Assembly (NCBI RefSeq): GCF_029269835.1
Contig: NZ_JARJBB010000005.1
Span: 186,001-250,000 of the forward strand
Length of the DNA: 64,000 bases
From: Streptomyces tropicalis
Lineage (GTDB): Bacteria; Actinomycetota; Actinomycetes; Streptomycetales; Streptomycetaceae
Direction: 5' to 3'
A model generated the notes under the pieces. The model was not told the DNA's origin, made no database searches, and saw only the letters and a program-made list of their open reading frames with translations. The position numbers and the translations under genes are program-made. Below are positions 11,966-20,642 of the stretch, one piece after another. The stretch's first letter is position 1; each line of letters starts with the position of its first letter.

Positions 11966-12000
11966 TCGCATCTGATGCGAAATTCTCGCGTCAGATGCGA
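11966..12000. promoter_or_regulatory. 35-bp near-perfect palindrome upstream of the recombinase operon
   Basis: Ten-base perfect arms TCGCATCTGA and TCAGATGCGA enclose an inner pair GCGA and TCGC around AATTC. The whole 35 bases are symmetric except for one pair. A related half, GCATCGGATGCGAA, lies at 11801-11814 and differs from the left arm region by one base in 14. The palindrome ends 20 bases before the recombinase start codon. It could be the operator for the operon's HTH protein or a recombinase binding site. Confidence 0.65.
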
Positions 12001-12020
12001 TAGACGGAGAGTAATGGCGG

Positions 12021-13138
12021 ATGGGTGGGGACGGTCTCGTTCCAGGGTCTGCTCGGCTGCACCTGATCGACGGTCTGCCGTTGCTGCGGCCGGACGAGCA
12101 GGTCTTCGAGGCGATGATCAAAGGCTGGCGCAACCAGCAGCTCGCCCGGAACCTCTCGCCGGGATACGTCGATGGTCAGGAACGCACGGTCCGCGCCTTC
12201 ACCCGGCACGCCGACGCGATGCCGTGGCAGTGGACGCCGCAGCACGTCGATGAGTGGTCGGCCGATCTGCGGGCCGCGCACGGTTGCGTCCGCTCCACCC
12301 TGCGCAACTACCAGGGCTCCGTGCGGCAGTTCTGCGACTTCCTGACCAACCCGGCCTACGGCTGGAACGACGAGTGCCTGCGCCACTTCGGTACCCACCC
12401 AGTCCAGGTGGTCTACGACTGGAACGCTGCCACACACGCCGACGAAGCCGAGGGCGAGCCGGAACGACGGGCCTTCACCCGGCCCGAGCTGGAAGCGTTC
12501 TTCGACCACGCCGACGAGGAAGTGCTGCGTGTTCGCGGCAAGGGCCGCAAGGGCTGGCTGCCGGCCTTCCGGGACGCCGCCTGTTCAAGGTCGCGTACGC
12601 CTACGGCCTGCGACGCAACGAGACCCGGATGCTCGACCTCACCGACTTCAGCCGCAACCCAGAAGGCGGGGAGTTCGGTGAGTACGGCACCCTGCTGGTC
12701 CGCTACGGCAAGGCCAAGAAGGGATCGCCGCCCAAGCGCCGCAGCGTGCTGACCGTCTGGCGCTGGACACCCGGCACGATCGAGGAATGGATCAGCGAAG
12801 TCCGGCCCGGGATGCGGCATTCGCCAAGCCGGGCCCTCTGGCCGTCCGAGCGGGGCCCGCGAATCGGGGTCCAGCGGCTGGACTCCCGCTTCGCCGCCTA
12901 CCGGGAGGCCGTCGGCCTGGACCCCGCGCTGGAGTTCCACTCGCTGCGCAGGTCCTACATCACCCACCTGATCGAGGACGGCCACGACCCACTGCTCGTC
13001 CAGCAGCAGGTCGGCCATGCCCGCGCCTCCAACACCGCGATCTACACCTGCGTCTCCTCCGACTTCCGCACCCGCTCCCTGCGCCGCTTCCTGGACGCCA
13101 CCATCGAGGCCGCTCTGCGGCCGGGAAGGACCTCCTGA
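12021..13138 (+). pseudogene. Tyrosine recombinase (integrase), frameshifted
   Basis: Translation from 12021 gives an N-terminal SAM-like core-binding domain (ARNLSPGYVDGQERTVRAF, STLRNYQGSVRQFCDFL). The frame shifts near 12585, where GCCGCCTGTTC appears to lack one C; the other frame continues as LFKVAYAYGLRRNETRMLDL. The catalytic domain is otherwise complete: Arg in GLRRNE, a Lys in YGKAKKG, His-x-x-Arg in HSLRRSYITH, His in QVGHARA, and the nucleophile Tyr in NTAIYTCV. Corrected, it is about 372 residues, normal for the family. As written the protein is dead unless the missing base is an assembly error. It overlaps the next gene by one base. Confidence 0.8.
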
Positions 13139-13464
13139 TGCCACGCCAGATCAGCTACCGGTGGCGCCTGCGCGAGCTGATGGCCGCCCGCGACATGTTC
13201 ACTGTCGCCGAGCTCATGCCGCACCTGACCGAACGCGGCATCACGCTGTCCTCCTCCCAGGTCCACCGCCTGGTCTCCGGCACCCCGGAACGGCTCTCGC
13301 TGCCGGTGCTGGCCACCCTCTGTGACATCCTCGACTGCACGCCCACCGACCTGATCACCACGTCGGCCCAGAACCTCCCGGCCCGCCGCGCCGCCGGCGA
13401 AGAGGCTCCGATCAACCTGGCCGCCCGGCGACCCACACGGGTCCGGCTGACGCCCGAGGAGTGA
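13138..13464 (+). CDS. Small HTH (XRE-like) protein of the recombination operon
   Basis: A 108-residue protein with a Cro/C1-type helix-turn-helix in residues 10-65 (LRELMAARDMFTVAELMPHL, SSSQVHRLVSG, LPVLATLCDILDCTPTDLI). Its ATG overlaps the integrase stop (TGATG), and only three bases separate its stop from the next start, so the three genes form one operon. It may repress the operon through the upstream palindrome or act as an accessory factor for recombination. Both roles are inferences from position and fold. Confidence 0.75.
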   Translation: MPRQISYRWRLRELMAARDMFTVAELMPHLTERGITLSSSQVHRLVSGTPERLSLPVLATLCDILDCTPTDLITTSAQNLPARRAAGEEAPINLAARRPTRVRLTPEE

Positions 13465-13467
13465 GCG

Positions 13468-14928
13468 GTGACGCCGGAGGAGTACGAGCGTTGGATGATC
13501 CGTGACTGCGCACGCTGCGGCCGTCGGGCCTCGAAGTCCGCCGAGTGGTCGGACGGCCCGATCTGCCGGACCTGCTACGAACGCGCGATGCGCCTCCGCG
13601 GCCGCTGCCCCTGTTGCGGCACCGACCGGCTGCTGCCCGGGCGGGACACCGATGGCACACCGATCTGCCGCGACTGCGCGGGCATCGTCCGCGACTTCTT
13701 CTGTGATCGCTGCGGCTTCGAGGGGCTCCTACTCGGCGGGCGTCTTTGCGAACACTGCACCCTCGCCGACACGCTCGCCCACCTCCTCGACGACGGCACT
13801 GGCCGTGTCGCTCCGGCGTTCCTGCCGCTGGTCAAGACCCTGCTGGAGATGGACCGGCCCAAGAGCCGACTGATCTGGCTGCGCAACCCCAACGTCGTCC
13901 GCCTCCTCCAGGGACTGGCCACCGGCAGCATCCCACTCACCCACGACGGGCTGCACCAGGAAACCCCCTGGCGAACCGTTACGCGCCTGCGTGACCTGCT
14001 GATGGACAGCGGAGTCCTGCCACGCCTCGACCGGCAGCTCCTCCCCTACCAGCGGTGGCTGACCGAACGGCTCGCCACCATCGAGGAGCCCGAGCACCGT
14101 CAGCTTCTCCGGCACTTCGCCACCTGGCACCAGATGCGGCGCCTGCGGGCAAAGGCAGAGAAGGCACCCCGGGGACGCTCCCAGACCAACCACACCAAGC
14201 AGGAAGTCACCCAGGCCGGTGCCTTCCTCGCATGGCTCGCCAGCCAAGGACGTGCCATCGGGCAGTGCCAGCAGGCCGACATCGACGCCTGGCACACCGA
14301 GAGCCTGGCCACCCGCCGTCCGTCCCAGTCATTCCTGCGGTGGTGCATGAGGACCGGCCGGATGCCCCGCCTCACGCTGCCGCCCGCCGTCATCACCCAG
14401 GACCCGGAACCGCTGCACCAGCACCGCCAGCTCGCGATGCTCCGCCACGTCCTCAATGACGACTCCTTGCCCCTGCGGGCCAGGGTCGCCGCCGCGCTCG
14501 TTCTCCTCTATGCGCAACCCGTCAGCCGCATCGTCCGCCTCACCATCAACGACGTCACCGACGACGAGATCACCGTCACCGTCCAGTTGGGAGACCCACC
14601 GTCCCCGCTGCCGGAGCCCGTCGCCGACCTGATGCGGGCCTACCTCCGGTCCCGCCAGCACCTGCCCTACGCCAGCAGCAGAAGCTCACAATGGCTCTTC
14701 CCCGGCCGCCAGCCCGGACAGCCGATGAACCCGGTCAGCCTCCAGGTCCATCTGCGCGAGATCGGCGTCCCGCCGCAGCGCGGCAGGGCCTCCGCAATCC
14801 GGCACCTCATTCTCCAAGCCCCGGCCCCCGTCATCGCGAAGGCACTCGGCTATCACGACAAGACCACTACCCGCCTGGTCACCGAGGCCGGCGGAACCTG
14901 GAGCCGATACGCCCCCGGCGATCACTGA
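13468..14928 (+). CDS. Zinc-ribbon tyrosine-recombinase-like protein
   Basis: A 486-residue protein with a GTG start preceded by GAGGAG. The first 100 residues hold three CxxC pairs with partners (CARC...CRTC, CPCC...CRDC, CDRC...CEHC), probably three zinc ribbons. The middle has a SAM-like helical region, and the end resembles a tyrosine-recombinase catalytic domain. Key residues are atypical: an Arg in SRIVRLT and in ASAIRH is kept, but the box-II His is replaced, and the usual GH...Y block reads GYHDKTTTRLV, with a Tyr only further on in WSRY. It may be a partner subunit that binds DNA rather than an active recombinase. It completes the three-gene recombination operon near attL. Confidence 0.7.
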   Translation: MTPEEYERWMIRDCARCGRRASKSAEWSDGPICRTCYERAMRLRGRCPCCGTDRLLPGRDTDGTPICRDCAGIVRDFFCDRCGFEGLLLGGRLCEHCTLADTLAHLLDDGTGRVAPAFLPLVKTLLEMDRPKSRLIWLRNPNVVRLLQGLATGSIPLTHDGLHQETPWRTVTRLRDLLMDSGVLPRLDRQLLPYQRWLTERLATIEEPEHRQLLRHFATWHQMRRLRAKAEKAPRGRSQTNHTKQEVTQAGAFLAWLASQGRAIGQCQQADIDAWHTESLATRRPSQSFLRWCMRTGRMPRLTLPPAVITQDPEPLHQHRQLAMLRHVLNDDSLPLRARVAAALVLLYAQPVSRIVRLTINDVTDDEITVTVQLGDPPSPLPEPVADLMRAYLRSRQHLPYASSRSSQWLFPGRQPGQPMNPVSLQVHLREIGVPPQRGRASAIRHLILQAPAPVIAKALGYHDKTTTRLVTEAGGTWSRYAPGDH

Positions 14929-15012
14929 GGAGTGCGTCCTCGATGGGGCCACGTGCCTGTCAGCCCCGCTCGATAGGGTCCGCATCGCAGCCAGCCGCGG
15001 AAGGACTCTCAC

Positions 15013-15555
15013 ATGACAACGTTTGACGAGCTCACTGCCTGGGCCGGCACAGGGAACGTCACAAGGGCAGACTCGGCAGTCGTGTCGGGCTGGCAGATCC
15101 CCGAGGATCAGAAGGCACTACTGGTTGATGTCGGGATTCCCATCGTCGATCAGTTGATCGAGTACGTATCGTTCCAGGTGGAAGCGGCTCCAGCACTCCA
15201 GACGTCAGATGGTAGGTCGCTCTACCGCCTCACCCAGAATCACCATGGCAACCTCGTGCCCGGTATGGAATGGTCGTTCGGCGTCGAACCCGGGACAGGC
15301 ACGGTCCACTACATCCTTCCGCAAGGCGAGGCATGGTTCGCCAACTCCTCCATCGACCTCTGGCTGCGGACCCTTCACCACTACGGCCGGCACGTCAGCG
15401 AGTCCGAGATCCTCAGCGATCCGGATGACCGCGAGGAGGAAGCCCTGGCCGAGCTCAGCATGCTCGCTGACGAACTCAAGAAGATCGATCCGCCTGCCTT
15501 CGACGGCTACAACGGTTTCATCTGGGCCGAGTTCCTCGACCGCTGGCTCTGGTAG
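15013..15555 (+). CDS. SUKH-4-type immunity-like protein
   Basis: A 180-residue acidic cytoplasmic protein. The order of features fits Streptomyces SUKH-4 proteins: an N-terminal segment IPEDQKALLVDVGIPIVDQL, a middle YRLTQN...SFGVEPGTGTVHYILP, the FANSSIDLWLRTLHHYG motif, then a C-terminal acidic helix and FIWAEFLDRWLW. Members of the SUKH superfamily include antitoxins against secreted nuclease toxins. No toxin gene is next to it, so here it may be an orphan. GGAAGG precedes the ATG. Confidence 0.75.
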   Translation: MTTFDELTAWAGTGNVTRADSAVVSGWQIPEDQKALLVDVGIPIVDQLIEYVSFQVEAAPALQTSDGRSLYRLTQNHHGNLVPGMEWSFGVEPGTGTVHYILPQGEAWFANSSIDLWLRTLHHYGRHVSESEILSDPDDREEEALAELSMLADELKKIDPPAFDGYNGFIWAEFLDRWLW

Positions 15556-15772
15556 TTGCCCGCGGCCGCCACGATCCCCAAGCGATCACTCCCGTGTCCG
15601 GCGGGTCGAGCGGCTCGCGAATACGCGACACCGCAACATGCGAGCCCACCGGTCCCGAGGCCGCAGCAGCCCGGCACGGGGACGAAGGCATTCGCCGGAG
15701 CCGTCATGTAAGAGCGCTCGGGGTTCATAGGCCAGCGGTCCTTCAGCGCATGCCATGAGGAAGACACGCGTG

Positions 15773-16081
15773 TTACCAGTGGTATTCGGTGACCTCTCCG
15801 CCAGTGAGCGTGACGGTTCCGTGTGCGGTGCCCTCGTTCTTCCAGACCGTGTAGGTGCCGGCGGGCAGGGGGTGGATGAGGACGCAGTGGATGGTTTGGT
15901 CGGCGACGTGGCGGGGGCGCACGGCGGCGTGGGTGCGCCGCTCGGGCCGGTTGACGGGGCTGACGTGGATTTCGAGACCGTTGTGTTCGGGCGCGGTGTG
16001 GATGATGAGCGCTGCGGTGTCCTCGCCGATATCCAGGACCACGCTGCCCTGGGTGGAGGGGCGGGAGATGTGCTGGTGCAT
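15773..16081 (-). CDS. Hypothetical beta-rich protein (102 aa)
   Basis: No signal peptide or membrane helix is visible. Alternating hydrophobic residues (GSVVLDIGEDTAALIIHTA, TIHCVLIHPLPAGTYTVWK, GTVTLTGGEVTEYHW) suggest a small all-beta domain. It lies 75 bases after the DUF4331 gene in the same direction and is probably co-transcribed with it. I do not recognise the family and assign no function. Confidence 0.6.
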   Translation of the reverse strand: MHQHISRPSTQGSVVLDIGEDTAALIIHTAPEHNGLEIHVSPVNRPERRTHAAVRPRHVADQTIHCVLIHPLPAGTYTVWKNEGTAHGTVTLTGGEVTEYHW

Positions 16082-16156
16082 ACGGGGCTCTTTTCGCTCG
16101 GGGTGGTGGCGGGGCCGCCGTTGCCGGGAGGGGCGGCCCCGCCGGTGAAGCGCTGA

Positions 16157-17554
16157 TCAGGAGGCGGGATGGTGGTAGCCGTCGTAGGGGACGCCTAGGT
16201 AGGGGAAGGAGTTCAGGTAGGGGTTGGTGACGTCGGCCGGAGTGAGGCCGTCGGTCACCTTGGATGCCGCGGCATCCGGTGTGTAGCTCTTGTCGACGAG
16301 CGGGAGGGTGGCGCCGGCCACGGCGCGCAGTTCGACGGTGACGACGTCGTCGTAGACGCGTCGGCCGTTGGGGAAGCCGGCCGGATCGCCGCCGATGAGG
16401 CCGAGGATGTTCGGCTTCGACGCCGGGGGGACGGCGGTGTTGAGGCGGATCATGTCGGCCTGGGTGGGACCGGTGTAGTTCTGGAAGCCCGGGACGACTC
16501 CCTTGGGGATGCCGGTGAGCAGGATGGCGAGCAGGTCCGCGCGGGGCTTGCCGGACTTGTTGTAGGCGTCCAGGTGGGGGAAGACGCCCGGGTAGAGGGC
16601 CGGCAGCAGCTTGGCCAGTTCGGGGTGGGCGACGTAGGTGGCGAAGCGCTTGTCGTCGGCCGGCGGGAGCGCGTTCCACTCGTCCTTGTGGCCGAGCGGT
16701 ACCAGGACTTCGTTGAACAGGGGGTTTCCGAGGCGGGAGACCTGGGCGTAGGGGCCGGTCTCCAGGTCCCGGCCGTTGCCGGGCTCGATGACGCGGGCAC
16801 GGCGGCGGCTCGCGGACGTCCACACCCCGATGGTGGCGTGCGGGTCGGTGACGTCCCTGACTCGGCGCCCCTGCTGGGTGAGGTCGGTGACGGGCACCTG
16901 GATGGCGAGGGAGTGGACGTTGAGTTCCTTGGTGGTGTTGACGCCGTCGGCGGGCTGGGTGAAGACGCTCATGCCGAACTGGTTGTGCAGGTTCTGGAAC
17001 GGGCGCAGGTTGCCGAGGTCGAAGATGGCGCCCAGGTCGACGTAGAAGCCCTCGGCGCGCTGTCCGGCGAACACGGTGCGGTTCTTGCCCACCGTGTGGA
17101 CCGCCTGCTGGGCCAGCCGCTGGTAGTTCGGGGTGGACAGCGGGCCGATGTTGCAGGGTGGGCACATCAGGTGGCGGCCCAGCACGGAGCGTCGGCCGCT
17201 GCTCTCGACGCGGGTGAGGGTGTAGGTCTGGTAGCGGTTCCAGTTCGGTGAGTCCAGGCTCAGGATCGGCCCGGTGTTGTAGAGGAAGCTGTCCGGGTGA
17301 CGCAGCTGGGTGGTGAACTCGAACTGGTAGGTGACATCCGCGCGCCCGTCGCCGTCGTTGTCGATGTGGATCTCGTAGAGCACGTCGTCGCCGAACTCGT
17401 AGAAGTTCGGGCCGCCCGCGGGGTTCTGCAGCGGGATGTAGTTGGCGATCAGCGTGACCGTGTCGGGTGTGTCGGGGCTGACGAAGGCGTAGACATCGGT
17501 GCTGTCGGCGACCGGGTCCTTGGAGATCTCCGGCGCTTCACGGTGGGAGGACAT
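16157..17554 (-). CDS. DUF4331 domain protein
   Basis: A 465-residue protein that opens with SSHREAPEISKDPVADSTDV, the typical start of DUF4331 proteins, and keeps the family's repeated Asp/Asn-rich beta-strand pattern (FGDDVLYEIHIDNDGDGRAD, acid residues likely to bind calcium). No signal peptide is seen. A pair of cysteines in CPPC is notable. The ATG at 17554 has GTGAGG upstream; an in-frame TTG one codon earlier is less likely. It sits between the small beta protein and the Tat-signal gene, all on the minus strand, next to the sigK module. Its biochemical role is unknown. Confidence 0.85.
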   Translation of the reverse strand: MSSHREAPEISKDPVADSTDVYAFVSPDTPDTVTLIANYIPLQNPAGGPNFYEFGDDVLYEIHIDNDGDGRADVTYQFEFTTQLRHPDSFLYNTGPILSLDSPNWNRYQTYTLTRVESSGRRSVLGRHLMCPPCNIGPLSTPNYQRLAQQAVHTVGKNRTVFAGQRAEGFYVDLGAIFDLGNLRPFQNLHNQFGMSVFTQPADGVNTTKELNVHSLAIQVPVTDLTQQGRRVRDVTDPHATIGVWTSASRRRARVIEPGNGRDLETGPYAQVSRLGNPLFNEVLVPLGHKDEWNALPPADDKRFATYVAHPELAKLLPALYPGVFPHLDAYNKSGKPRADLLAILLTGIPKGVVPGFQNYTGPTQADMIRLNTAVPPASKPNILGLIGGDPAGFPNGRRVYDDVVTVELRAVAGATLPLVDKSYTPDAAASKVTDGLTPADVTNPYLNSFPYLGVPYDGYHHPAS

Positions 17555-17629
17555 CAAAACCTCACTTGCGTCGATGGGTGTGTTGCGCGGGCAGCTTCAG
17601 CGGCCCGGGTGAGCGTGGGGGTCGTCCGG

Positions 17630-17956
17630 TCAGCGCGTGTGACGCAGCAGAGCCGCGGCCAACTCCCGGTCGACTACGCGGTGATGCCGCTCTCCGTGGA
17701 AGACGTCCAGTTCGCCCTTGGACGCGTCGCGCACGTGCACCACCAACGGCTCGTGCGGGCCGGCCGCCTCGGCCGGCGCCGCCTTGGCCACCGCTCCGTC
17801 CCGACGAGGCGCAGCCGCAACAGCGGGCTCCGCAGCACCCAGGACCACGCCCGCGGCAAGGCCCGCGAGGCCCAGCTGCGTCGCCCCGCGCATCACCCCG
17901 CGGCGGTCGAGACCGGAAGAGGCTTCCTGCTGGGGCCCGGACTGGAAACTGTCCAT
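17630..17956 (-). CDS. Small Tat-signal secreted protein (108 aa)
   Basis: The first 50 residues form a twin-arginine type signal: DRRGVMRGATQLGLAGLAAG followed by AEPAVAAAP. The mature part is short and polar with a conserved-looking segment PLVVHVRDASKGELDVFHG and a basic end. AGGAG lies five bases before the ATG. It is followed in the same direction by the DUF4331 gene, so the two products may act together outside the membrane. No enzymatic motif is visible. Confidence 0.7.
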   Translation of the reverse strand: MDSFQSGPQQEASSGLDRRGVMRGATQLGLAGLAAGVVLGAAEPAVAAAPRRDGAVAKAAPAEAAGPHEPLVVHVRDASKGELDVFHGERHHRVVDRELAAALLRHTR

Positions 17957-18937
17957 GATCACTCCTGTCGACTGGGTGACCACGAGAAACGGACCGCTAC
18001 AGGCAACCGGCAGACCGATCACCACGTATGAAAGATCGGTACAAGAACAGACGCGGCTCACCTGCAGTGGGCGCTTCCCACGGTCTGAGCGAAGAGACCG
18101 AATGCGCCGAAGACGCGTCTGATGGCAGACGCAAGGGCCTGTGGCAGAGAGGAGGCCGGCGCTTCGCCTCGAATGGAACGCCCAACCTCGCGCTCGGTCA
18201 AGCCTCCCTCGCCACTGCGTAGTCGAGGCACCTTGCCGACGTGTCACTATTAGCGCAGCTCAGGTGCCCAGAGGTTCGGCTGAACGAGGGAAATCCGCTT
18301 TCTCCTCTCACCGGACCAAGCCGGCGCTGGACCTGCACCGGATTACTGACGGCAGAAGACCGACAGAAGAAGGTGGTCAACGAGCGGCCGTCAGGTCTGG
18401 GCAGCGTGCAGCAGCAGCTTTCACCAGCTGGTTCACCGAGCCGTGCGCCTCAAATGTGGGTGTAGCAGGAAGGTTCCGTCTCTGGCTCAAGCTGTCGCAC
18501 CCATTTACGGAGCGCTACGCACTGATCGAGCAGTCCGCGGTCGCGAAAGGACGGGCGCGTATGCCCAAATTCGCCATCGCCCTGATCCCCACGACTCTGC
18601 GGACATCCCGCTCTGCAAAGGGACAGGCAGCCCAGTGATACTCCTGTTGGTTTTGCTCCTGTGCGCGGCCGTGTCCGTGTCTGTTCTATGGACGCAGCAG
18701 GGCGCCGGCCTATGGCCCGTGACCGCCTTCCTGTGCGGGCAGCGTAGGCCAGGCGCCCGCGACGACTGAGGGGCGTGCACCGGCTTCCCCGTGGCGCAGC
18801 CGGATCCCCCGGTCAGTCCCTGACCGGCCCGGGAAGATCCACCGGGACTCTGGGCCGGCACTGGCCAACTACGGATCAGCCGTCGGCCGCAGCAGATCAG
18901 TAAGTCGTCCTGATTTCTACTGCCACAATTCATACAA
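17957..18937. other. About 980 bp without a recognisable gene
   Basis: This stretch separates the minus-strand Tat/DUF4331 genes from the plus-strand sigK operon. Six frames give only weak open frames. One, from about 18635, would encode a hydrophobic peptide (ILLLVLLLCAAVSVSVLW) with a basic end, but it has no clear ribosome binding site. Codon bias is poor throughout, consistent with decayed sequence. Confidence 0.5.
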
Positions 18938-18966
18938 CCAATCCGCAGTTCACGTGGCCCCGGATT
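18938..18966 (+). promoter_or_regulatory. Predicted SigK-type promoter of the sigK-rskA operon
   Basis: CCAATCCG, a 14-base spacer, then CCGGATT. The same two blocks at the same spacing occur upstream of the molybdopterin oxidoreductase gene (25506-25534, minus strand), and a variant faces the other way at 25569-25598. The -10-like block ends 43 bases before the sigK start. This suggests SigK drives its own operon, as is common for ECF sigma factors. Confidence 0.65.
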
Positions 18967-19009
18967 ACACAGGGATGTTCCGGCCGGTCACGCCCACGGG
19001 AGAGCCATT

Positions 19010-19594
19010 GTGAAGGAACCAGTACATATCGGGAAAAGTCCATCTGCGAAACCTGATCTGCAGCAGCTGTTGCACGAGGTGGCGCTGGGTGATCAGGAGG
19101 CGTTCGCCGCGGTCTACGACGCGGTGGCCGGCTCCGTCCTCGGGATCGCCCGGGCAGTCCTGCGCGACCATGCGCAGTCGGAGGAGGTGGCGCAGGATGT
19201 GCTGGTGGAAGTATGGCGCACAGCCCCGCGCTACCGGCCCGATCGCGGCACGGCCATCAACTGGATCCTCACCCTCGCTCACCGGAGGGCGGTGGACCGG
19301 GTCCGGTCGGTGGAGGCCGCAGCGGCCCGAGACACCAAGGCCGCTCTGCTCGAGCATCAGCCGGCGTACGACGAGGTGACCGAGCAGGTCGAGACCCGCC
19401 TGGAGCAGGAGCAGGTAAGGCGCTGCCTGCGCACCCTGACCGAGCTGCAGCGCCAGTCGGTCACCCTGGCTTACTACCGGGGCCTGACCTACCGGGAGGT
19501 CGCCGAAGCGCTCGCGCTGCCGCTCGGCACGGTCAAGACCCGGCTGCGCGATGGACTCATCCGACTCCGAGACTGCCTGGGGGTGACCGCATGA
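19010..19594 (+). CDS. sigK: ECF sigma factor, SigK type
   Basis: A 194-residue ECF sigma factor. Region 2 is at about residues 25-95, with ARAVLRDHAQSEEVAQDVLV and INWILTLAHRRAVDRVR. Region 4 is at about residues 130-185, with LTELQRQSVTLAYYRGLTYR and LPLGTVKTRLRDGLIRLR. The sequence and its overlap with an RskA-type anti-sigma gene place it in the SigK (ECF19) group. The start is GTG, with GGGAGAG upstream. In mycobacteria this sigma factor controls fasciclin-domain antigens (MPT70/MPT83); here a fasciclin lipoprotein lies 3.5 kb downstream. Confidence 0.88.
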   Translation: MKEPVHIGKSPSAKPDLQQLLHEVALGDQEAFAAVYDAVAGSVLGIARAVLRDHAQSEEVAQDVLVEVWRTAPRYRPDRGTAINWILTLAHRRAVDRVRSVEAAAARDTKAALLEHQPAYDEVTEQVETRLEQEQVRRCLRTLTELQRQSVTLAYYRGLTYREVAEALALPLGTVKTRLRDGLIRLRDCLGVTA

Positions 19595-20340
19595 CCACGA
19601 CCGATCTGCACGGTCTGACAGGCGCCTATGCGCTGCACGCGCTGCACGGTGACGAGCGTGCCGCCTTCGAGCGTCACCTGGCCGCGTGCGACACCTGTGA
19701 ACAGGAGGTCGCGGAGTTCACCGCGACCACCGGACGCCTGGCGCTGGCCTCCACGGTGCGCACGCGCCCCGTCCTGCGGGAGCAGGTCCTGCGGGGCATC
19801 ACCACTGTGCGGCAGGTGCCGCCCGGTGCCGTGCCGCTGGAGCGGGTGCGCCGTGGGGTGCGGCGCGGACGGGGCCTGGCCCGGTGGGCACTGGCCGCCA
19901 GTGTGGCCGCTGCGGCCGCCTTCGGCGGAACCGCGGTATGGCAGTACGAACGAGCCCAGGACGCGCAGAACCAGGCCGCACAGGCTCAGCGGCACGCCGA
20001 GGATCTGGCCGGTGTGCTGGCCTCACCTGATGCCAAGTCACGTTCGGCGAGGGTGGCGGGCGGCGCGGGCACGCTGGTGGTCTCTGCCAGCCGGGACCAG
20101 GCCGTGTTCGTGGCGTCCAGGATGGCGGCGCCACCGCGGGGCAAGGTGTACCAGCTGTGGTTCGCCGACGGCGGGAGGATGCGCTCGGCCGGGCTGATGG
20201 ATCCCGGCCGCAGCAGCCAGGCCGTGCTGATGCAGGGAGCGGTCGACGGCGCCTCCGGCGTCGGCGTCACGGTGGAGCCGGCGGGCGGGTCGAAGCAGCC
20301 GACCTCGCCGCCGGTCGCCCTGCTCGGCGTGCCGGCGTGA
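19591..20340 (+). CDS. rskA: RskA-type membrane anti-sigma factor
   Basis: A 249-residue single-pass membrane protein. The N-terminal cytoplasmic part has the zinc anti-sigma motif H-x3-C-x2-C (HLAACDTC, residues 29-36). One transmembrane helix lies at about 97-117 (LARWALAASVAAAAAFGG). The outer domain has the RskA signature (RDQAVFVASRMAAPPRGKVY, LWFADGG). It should hold SigK inactive until proteolysis releases it. Its ATG overlaps the sigK stop by four bases (ATGA), so the two are translationally coupled. Confidence 0.9.
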   Translation: MTTTDLHGLTGAYALHALHGDERAAFERHLAACDTCEQEVAEFTATTGRLALASTVRTRPVLREQVLRGITTVRQVPPGAVPLERVRRGVRRGRGLARWALAASVAAAAAFGGTAVWQYERAQDAQNQAAQAQRHAEDLAGVLASPDAKSRSARVAGGAGTLVVSASRDQAVFVASRMAAPPRGKVYQLWFADGGRMRSAGLMDPGRSSQAVLMQGAVDGASGVGVTVEPAGGSKQPTSPPVALLGVPA

Positions 20341-20348
20341 GGGCGCCC

Positions 20349-20377
20349 GTGGGGAGCCCGGCGGGTGGGCTCCCCAC
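20349..20377 (+). terminator. Terminator after rskA
   Basis: Perfect 11-bp arms GTGGGGAGCCC and GGGCTCCCCAC with a 7-base loop, starting nine bases after the rskA stop. There is no clear T-run, as is usual in Streptomyces. The following 265 bases before the next gene hold nothing recognisable. Confidence 0.75.
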
Positions 20378-20642
20378 GCGGCTATCGGCGTCGGCGCGGG
20401 GCCAGGGGAGGACGGCTCTGGTGCGTGCCGCGTACGCGGCCCCACCGAATCGTCCGGCCATGTGTCGTTCCAGCAGACGTTTCTCGCTTCCGTTGATCAG
20501 CAGCACGCTCATCACCAGGGTGAGACCACGGACATCGCGGCCGCCTGCCATCCCGCGTCGCAGGCAACATCGAACGAGGACGCCGACGCCTATGCCGGCA
20601 TGGCTCGCCGTGGGCAGCCAACAGCTGGGCGGATGGCTGATG

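Noticed and set aside
12585..12590. Programmed frameshift in the integrase
   Set aside because: The sequence around the shift has no slippery heptamer or stimulating structure that I can see, unlike the IS427-type transposase. A lost base is simpler.
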